From assembly GCA_963809965.1 (NCBI GenBank), contig CAWELU010000028.1, positions 62,001-126,000 of the forward strand: a stretch of 64,000 bases of DNA, given 5' to 3'. Position 1 is the stretch's first letter, and each line of letters opens with the position of its first letter. The notes beneath the pieces are model-generated. The model saw only the letters and a program-made list of their open reading frames with translations. It did not search any database and was not told the DNA's origin. The stretch comes from CAIWHR01 sp963809965. GTDB taxonomy: Bacteria; Pseudomonadota; Gammaproteobacteria; Burkholderiales; Casimicrobiaceae. The position numbers and the translations under genes are program-made. This document shows, one piece after another, positions 58,576-64,000 of this stretch.

Positions 58576-60217
58576 CTAGAAAGTGTGGCTGATGCTGGCG
58601 AAGACGTTGACGTCGACGTGTCGAACTCGCTTGCTCGATCGCGCCGATCGGCTCGAAACATGGAATAGCGTAATGCCCGGCCGATGCCGTCGTCTTGGGC
58701 CCGAACTGCGTGTTCAGCGTCACGCCGACATTGAAGTTGTTCGATTGCAGATCGTTGGTGCGCAATCGGTGTTGTTCGACGTTGTTCGTCGAATAGGTGG
58801 CATTCGCGCCGAGGCTGGTGAACCCCGATGAGCTGGTGGCTGTAGCCGACACCGACGCCCGTCTGCGTATTGTTCTGCCCGAACTGAAGCGCGGGCGGAA
58901 GCGCTTCGCCGGTGCCGCGAGATGGCCGTGCTTTCGACATTGAACACCGTGAACGTGACCGAATTCCGAACGCCGATCAGGACCAGCGAGACGTTCTGCG
59001 TATTCTGCAGCGGTAAGCGTGGTGCCGTAGAAGTTGACCGGGGCTGCGAGCGTCGGCGGGAGACCCGGTCCGGGCGAGAAATTGCTCGACGGCCAGCGCG
59101 CGCTCGGCGGGGTCCGGAATGCGCGTCGTGAATGCGGCATCGAGGAACTGGGTCACGGTCGTGCCCGCCGGGATGATCAGCGCGAGCTGCGGATAGCTGT
59201 TGAGACCGCGCGAGAAGTTGGCGCTGATCGCCGCATTGGGCAGCCGGTGGCTGAACTGCCACGAGATACGACGAGCCGAAGAACCGATGCTCCCAGAAAC
59301 CCCCCATCTGCGTGCGCTCGGTCGGGGTCCACTGGAAGCCGGCGCCGTAGACGACCCCTTGGTGTCGCTGGTCGGCCACATCGGGGAAACTCGTCTCTTC
59401 TCGTACCCGATTCGCCCGGAGACCTGCAGCTGCGGATCGATCTGGTACGGCACGATCAGGCGCGCGATCTGCGTCGTGTAGTTTGCCGGCTGCCGCCGCC
59501 AGACCATTGTCGTAATAGGTACCGGCTGTACTCCAGGCGTCCAACCCAACGGGCTGCGTCCCGGAGTTCATCGAAGCGTTCAGCGTGTTCGCGTAGGTGT
59601 TCGGCACGCTGATTCGACGAATTGCCATACGAGCTCGCCACCGTCCAGATATTGTCGTTGCGCACGCTGATACGAGATATTCGATCGACCCCAGCACCCC
59701 CTGGATGTACGGGCTGACCGAATAGGTCTGCGAGATGTAGCGGTTGTCGGTCGCGTTGACGAGGTTGGCCGGCTGCGGACCGAACGGCGACAGGAACGAC
59801 GTCGAAACGTTCGCGCTCGCGTCGACGAAGAAGAAATTCTCGATCGCCTCGACGCTGCCGGTCAGATTGACGTTCGGCGCGATGCTGTTGTTCTGCGATT
59901 CACTGGCGTAGAGCTGCCAGGATGCCCGCAATCGAGCCGTTGAGCTGGACGCGCGCGCCCTCGCCGCTGATGTTGAAGCCTGCGCCGAGAGCGAGGTGAC
60001 GAAATCGCTGGTCGTCTGCCCTGCGGGCGCATAGTTCGACATTGCTGGTATAGGTTTCCGTGAGCGCTCGCGGAGGCGCTCGTTCGCCAGTTCGCCGCAA
60101 GACGCGGGCATGGCCGCGCAAACAGCCGATCCGGCGAGCGACTGCCAGCAATGGCGCCACTTCGGCACCGGCGACGAGCGCGCGCGCCGCGGCGAGCACC
60201 CTCGGCCCAACCGCCAT
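58576..60217 (-). CDS. Outer-membrane beta-barrel protein, TIGR03016 type (many frameshifts)
   Basis: The probable start at 60217 gives an Ala-rich leader. The mature start is ALTETYTSNVELAPAGQTTS and then DFVTSLSAGFNISGEGARVQ, the ETYTxNV..SDFVT opening of the PEP-CTERM-associated outer-membrane family. Barrel strands alternate throughout: SVEAIENFFFVDASANVSTS, NRYISQTYSVSPYIQGVLGS, VVYGAGFQWTPTERTQMGGF, WEHRFFGSSY. The end DVNVFASISHTF* at 58576 has the terminal Phe of outer-membrane proteins. At least six frame changes. Probably the outer-membrane pore or partner of polysaccharide export in this operon. Confidence 0.82.
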
Positions 60218-61270
60218 CGACGTGGCTTGGCCACCGGACTCGATTCCGCGGTCCGGTGGCGCTCGCGACGTCGCAGCGCCGTAACCGGCGCCGTAGCCGA
60301 TAGCCGTAGTAGCTGCCGACTCTCCGACCGCGCGGCCTTGTTCAGCACCATCAGCACGACCGGGCAGTTCTCGATCGTCTCCAGCGCCTGCTTTACCGCC
60401 GACTGCGTGGTGCTGGTCGGCTTCGACCACCATGACGATCTGACCCATGTGCGACGCCAGCACGCGCGCCTCGGTCGTGGCGAGCAGCGGCGGCGAATCG
60501 AAAACCAGGATCCGGTCCGGATAGCGCGATGCCATTTCGTCGACGAGGTTCGCCATCGCCGTGCTCGCCAGCATTTCCGTGGCGCGCCGATGCGGAAGTG
60601 CCTGCCGGCAACAGCGACAGCTTCTCGCACGTTGGTCCTGAGCAGGACGTCGGCAAGTTCGATGCCGTCGTCGGTCAGCAGGTCGAGCAGGCCCTTCGAT
60701 TCCGGGAGATGCAATCGCTTCATCAGCGACGGGTTCGCCACGTCGGCGTCGACCAGAAGCACCGTGCTGTCGACTTCCGACGCGATGCTCATCGCGAGAT
60801 TGAGCGAGACGAAACTCTTGCCCTCGCGGGGAAGTGCGCTCGTCACCATCACCCGATTGCCGCGCTCGACGCTTCGGACCCGATCTCCCTTGGGCGTTCT
60901 TGATGATCGGCCGCTTCAGCACGCGGAACTCGTCGGCGATCTGGGAGCGCTGCGCTTCCGGCGTGACGAATCCGGCGGCCGCCAGGGCCTCGAGGTCGAT
61001 CTGGACGACCTTGCTCCGCCGGCCGGTTTCGGCCGCGCTTCGAGGCAAGGGGCGCAGGAACCGCGGACTGCGGTGCGCGTCGTCGCCGGCCACCGGGCGG
61101 TGCGCGACGCCTCGAGCGCCTGCGCGAGCCGTTCTGGCGTTGGAGTGCGCGCGACCGCCGCGTCTGCGCCGCTGCGTGTCTGCGGCGCTATCCGCCCCCG
61201 GAGTCGGGACTTCGACGCCCGCCTTCCGCAGCTGCTCCAGGCGTTGTGCCGCTTCCTCGATGATGCTCAT
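60218..61270 (-). CDS. XrtA-associated tyrosine autokinase, BY-kinase (frameshifted)
   Basis: Starts MSIIEEAAQRLEQLRKAGVE at 61270. KVVQIDLEALAAAGFVTPEA, IADEFRVLKRPII and, after a shift at about 60880, MVTSALPREGKSFVSLNLAM (Walker A) and TVLLVDADVANPSLMKRLHL (Walker A') are clear. Further breaks near 60600 and 60310 pass DRILVFDSPPLLATTEARVL (Walker B) and VVLMVLNKAARSES. The end shows a tyrosine cluster (SYYGYGYGAGYGAATS once an extra base near 60300 is removed), the autophosphorylation tail of such kinases. It regulates chain length and export together with the next gene product. The exact stop is unresolved. Confidence 0.88.
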
Positions 61271-61280
61271 CGGTCCATTC

Positions 61281-62843
61281 CTAGAAACCGCGCGTTGTCA
61301 GGAAGGTGAATGCGAGCGCCGCGCCATAGGAGACCAGGAGTCCAGCCCATCCCTCCGGCAAACATCAAGCCTTGCACGCCGCTGTCGCTGGCGAAACTCC
61401 GGGCTCGGAACGGTGCTGACCATGCCGAGCAGTGGGCGACCACCGATTTCGCGCAATGCGCGTCCATCGTGAAACGTCGGACGCACCTGACTCACGAGGA
61501 GGCTGGTCGCAATTCCCGCCGCCAGCGAAACGCCCAGGAGCGCTGCAAGCAGCACGAGTCGATTGGGTGCAACCGGGTTGGGCGAAACGCGGGGCGGGTC
61601 GATGATCCGAAACTCCGCCACACCCGCATCTTCGAGCTTTCCGGACAGGTTGGCCGTTTCTCGGCGCTGGACGAGGCTCTCGTACTGGCGCTTCTGGATG
61701 TCGTAATCGCGGTTGAGCTGGCCGAGCTCGGTCTCGATCTTCGGCAACGACTCGGCGGCGGCCTCGAGCTGGCCGTGCCGCGTTTCGTGTTCGGCGAGCC
61801 GTGCGCGCACCGTCGTGACGTTGGCTTCGGCTTCGTTCAGCGCGACCTTGAGCTGCTGCGCAATCGGGTCTCCGCTGAAGGTGGCGTCGGGTCTTTCGGC
61901 TGCAGCCTTCCTGCGGGCTTCGATCTCGATCCTCCGCTCGTCTCGCTCTGCTTCGAGCTGACTCAGCAGACGCTTGACGCCGACGACGTCGGGATGCTGA
62001 TCGGTGTACTTGCGCAACAGCTCGTCGAGTTGACGCTTCAGCGCATCGATTCGCCCGTCGAGTTCCGGGACGGCGATCGTCGGTGCAGACGCTTTGGGGG
62101 TCGCCGAAGCCGCGCCGGCGGTCTGCTCCTGAAGCTGGCGCTTGATTCCGTCGCGAGTTTGCTCGGCGACGCGAAGCTCCACGCGAGCTTCCTTGATTTG
62201 CTCTGCGACCGCAGCCATCTGCGCAACGTAGTCGTTGCCCGACGTGCCGAGCAGACCCATGTACTTGAGCCGGAAGGCCTGTTTGCGGGCTTCGGCCTCC
62301 TCCAGCCTCCGTTCGTACTCCTTGATCTGTTGGTCGAGGAATTTGCGCGCCGTTTCCGCATCGACGCGGTTCTCGCCGAGGCTCTGCTCGATGAAAGTCG
62401 ACAGCGCCGCCTGCACGACGTCGCGCGCCTTGCGGCCGTCCGGATGACGAAATGCGATCGTGTACAGGTTGTCCCCCCGCCGTGCGCGAAATCTTGAGGC
62501 CGACAAGGTGTCGTCGACGAGGTCTTCGGCCTTCGTCCGCGCGGCCGTATCGAGGTCGGACTTGCGAATGATCTTTTCGACGTTCGGCCGGCTGAGCAGG
62601 GTCCGGCTCAGAATTGCCACCTGTTGAGTCGGCATCGGGCGTTACGGCCATCCCTGCCAGCAGCGGCCGCAGCAGCGACTGGGTGTCGACGTAGACGCGC
62701 GCCGACGCCTCGTACTTGTCGGGTAGCCGGAACACGACGACCGCTCCGACGACCGCCACCATCCAGGCGACCGCAAGCCCGACCCAGCGGCGCTGCCACA
62801 TGCCCCTCACGTAACCGAGGAGTTGCTCGATCAATTCCTGCAT
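61281..62843 (-). CDS. XrtA polysaccharide chain-length determinant, Wzc/PCP type (frameshifts)
   Basis: ATG 62843 (MQELIEQLLGYVRGMWQRRW), the first helix VGLAVAWMVAVVGAVVVFRL, then YEASARVYVDTQSLLRPLLA. A break near 62630 leads to QQVAILSRTLLSRPNVEKII and a long coiled-coil periplasmic domain (KEYERRLEEAEARKQAFRLK, LDELLRKYTDQHPDVVGVKR). The second helix is RLVLLAALLGVSLAAGIATS. Breaks near 61415 and 61345 give the C-terminus FASDSGVQGLMFAGGMG and LLVSYGAALAFTFLTTRGF, stop at 61281. Typical of the TIGR03007 group, about 520 residues. It anchors export and polymer length control in the inner membrane. Confidence 0.92.
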
Positions 62844-62897
62844 AGTCACGTTCCTTGCGCCGATCGAATGTGGGCATCGGAGCGGCTGGACGGTCCG

Positions 62898-63526
62898 TCA
62901 GAACCAGCTCTGCGGGATCATCAGGATGTCGCCGGGCTTCACGTCGACGTTCGCGGAAATGTCGCCGCGCTTGACCAGGTCCCTGAGCCGCACGGCGTAT
63001 TGCTTCCCTCCTTCGGACGTCCGCATGATCGATGCGCCGTTGCCGTCGGCGAAGTCGGTCAGCCCACCGACCGCGATCATCAGGTCGAGCAGCGTCATGC
63101 CCTGCCGGTAGGAAAGCGCCTGCGGCTTGGCCGCTTCGCCGATGACGCGAATCTGCTCCGGATACGGACCGACGAACCACCGGCAACGATCACCGTGACG
63201 ATCGGATCCCGCACGTACTTCGACAGCGCCTTTTCGATGTCGCGCGCAAGCGTCGTCGGGTCCTTCCCGATCGCGGGAAGATCCTCGAACAGCGGCGCCG
63301 TGATCTTGCCGTCGGGCCGAACCGTGACGGTCATCGAGAGCTCCGGGTTGCGCCAGACGACGATGTTGACGCTGTCCCCGGGCCCGATCTTGTACAGGTA
63401 ATCGGGCGATGCAGCGAACTGCGGCGCCGGCGGAAATGGCGTGGAGGTGCATCCCACGACCAACGCCAGGCCGGCCGCGATGGCGATTCCGCTGGTCAGA
63501 CGAAACAGGGTGGCGCAAATGTTCAT
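62898..63526 (-). CDS. XrtA polysaccharide export lipoprotein, Wza-like (one frameshift)
   Basis: Starts MNICATLFRLTSGIAIAAGL and has a lipobox ending LVVGC, so it is an outer-membrane lipoprotein. The Poly_export domain follows: YLYKIGPGDSVNIVVWRNPE, MTVTVRPDGKITAPLFEDLP and YVRDPIVTVIVAGG. A break near 63175 leads to the SLBB-type part PEQIRVIGEAAKPQALSYRQ, MTLLDLMIAVGGLTDFADGN and VDVKPGDILMIPQSWF. About 209 residues, short like other members of the TIGR03027 group. First gene of the long minus-strand operon; the leader of about 250 bases carries the sigma-54-type promoter upstream. Confidence 0.93.
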
Positions 63527-64000
63527 TCGAAGCTCCTTGGCCGGAAAAACTCATCGAACTGGCCACAACCAGCGACGATCCTTCGTCGACCTCGTGGCGG
63601 ATGCGTATTCTAATCGCAACTCCGATGGATCGGAGTCTCGTTACCGCTCCCCGCGCGGTGGCGCCCAGGATCGCCAAATTTCGACAGCTTCTGACGCGAA
63701 CACGGTGTGCAGCACGTCTTGGGCCTCGTCGAAAGGCATTGGGCGGCCGGTTGCCCCTGCCTGTGTGGTCAATGCATGATTTATGTGCAGGATCCGTGCC
63801 ATTGCTCGCCGACTGAAGGATTTCCTACTGTTTACCACAAGATGTGCCGGTCGTCCCGCGCGGTACGCTCGCGGGGGCCGGGTGTTGAACCGTCTCCAAT
63901 CACCGAAGCGCGCAATGCAATTGACGAAGATGCGGGCGCTGTGGTTGCCTTTGCGCCGGCTTACGCCGGAATGCGAAAACGATCTCGGCCTGGTATGTGA
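63527..64000. other. Upstream region of the XrtA operon, 474 bases, no gene recognised
   Basis: Holds the sigma-54-type promoter (63787-63801) and a leader of about 250 bases. Two short open frames (minus 63641-63838, plus 63707-64000) have no recognisable motifs. An activator site for an enhancer-binding protein would be expected at 63850-64000, but I see no clear inverted repeat there. Confidence 0.5.
63787..63801 (-). promoter_or_regulatory. Sigma-54 (RpoN) promoter of the XrtA operon
   Basis: Minus strand 63801-63787 reads TGGCACG-GATC-CTGC. The -24 box is perfect, the -12 box matches 3 of 4 (TTGC), and GG and GC are separated by exactly 10 bases. The predicted start is near 63775, about 250 bases before the export gene at 63526. 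PEP-CTERM/XrtA systems are known to be tied to RpoN and the PrsK/PrsR two-component pair. Confidence 0.65.

Noticed and set aside
63641..63838. Minus-strand 65-residue open frame starting MVNSRKS upstream of the export gene
   Set aside because: It overlaps the sigma-54-type promoter, has no recognisable motif and no convincing ribosome-binding site.
63707..64000. Plus-strand open frame running off the right end
   Set aside because: Cys/Pro/Arg-rich low-complexity translation with no motif; it could only be judged with more sequence.
1..64000. CRISPR arrays, tRNA/rRNA genes, insertion sequences
   Set aside because: No regularly spaced repeats, cloverleaf-like tRNA sequences, rRNA segments or transposase motifs were seen in the window.

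Overview
The window looks like one large surface-polysaccharide region from a GC-rich betaproteobacterium. This is inferred from the exosortase-A (XrtA/PEP-CTERM) gene order and the codon use; no rRNA or tRNA is present to confirm it. The right-hand 22 kb (63526 down to 41128, minus strand) is a nearly gapless XrtA exopolysaccharide operon. In transcription order it carries: Wza-like export lipoprotein, chain-length determinant, tyrosine autokinase, outer-membrane barrel, AAA ATPase, UDP-GlcNAc 2-epimerase, DUF3473-type deacetylase, FemAB-like transferase, TIGR03087 glycosyltransferase, exosortase A fused to EpsI, TIGR03088 glycosyltransferase, glutamine amidotransferase, TIGR04063 glycosyltransferase, another GT4, a CapK-like AMP ligase, an alpha/alpha-toroid protein, a formyltransferase and an O-antigen-ligase-like protein. 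A sigma-54-type promoter sits about 260 bases upstream of its first gene.

Left of this come an acyl carrier protein / AMP ligase / acyl-CoA dehydrogenase trio (41037-38056), a GT4 (38008-36868) and a less GC-rich islet with a methyltransferase and a GT4 (36810-34293). The 7.7-34.2 kb part runs on the plus strand: glycosyltransferases, two deacetylase-like proteins, two sulfotransferases, sulfatase-superfamily proteins, an arylsulfotransferase-like protein, a complete four-gene GDP-D-glycero-alpha-D-manno-heptose route (hddA, gmhA, hddC, gmhB), a TylF-type methyltransferase, a dedicated carA-carB pair and an asparagine-synthase-like protein. The first 7.4 kb holds a truncated NodU/CmcH carbamoyltransferase, an SGNH hydrolase, and a minus-strand operon of a secreted protein, SxtJ-like and SxtK/DUF5989-like membrane proteins and a membrane PQQ-type sugar dehydrogenase with a cytochrome c domain.

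Read together, the genes predict a heptose- and GlcNAc-derived polysaccharide that is exported by a Wzx/Wzy/Wza-like route and decorated by carbamoyl, sulfate, methyl, formyl and carrier-bound acyl groups. The chemistry is inference. The most unusual parts are the carbamoylation module with its own carbamoyl-phosphate synthetase, the sulfur-ester gene group, and the ligase/carrier/dehydrogenase trio, which resembles prolyl-to-pyrrolyl enzymes.

The sequence itself needs care. About half of the genes are broken by one to five single-base frameshifts, usually compensated, with full homology on both sides. One place carries a diverged 53-base tandem copy that looks like two strain haplotypes joined in assembly. 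I treat these as sequencing or assembly errors and give whole-gene spans.
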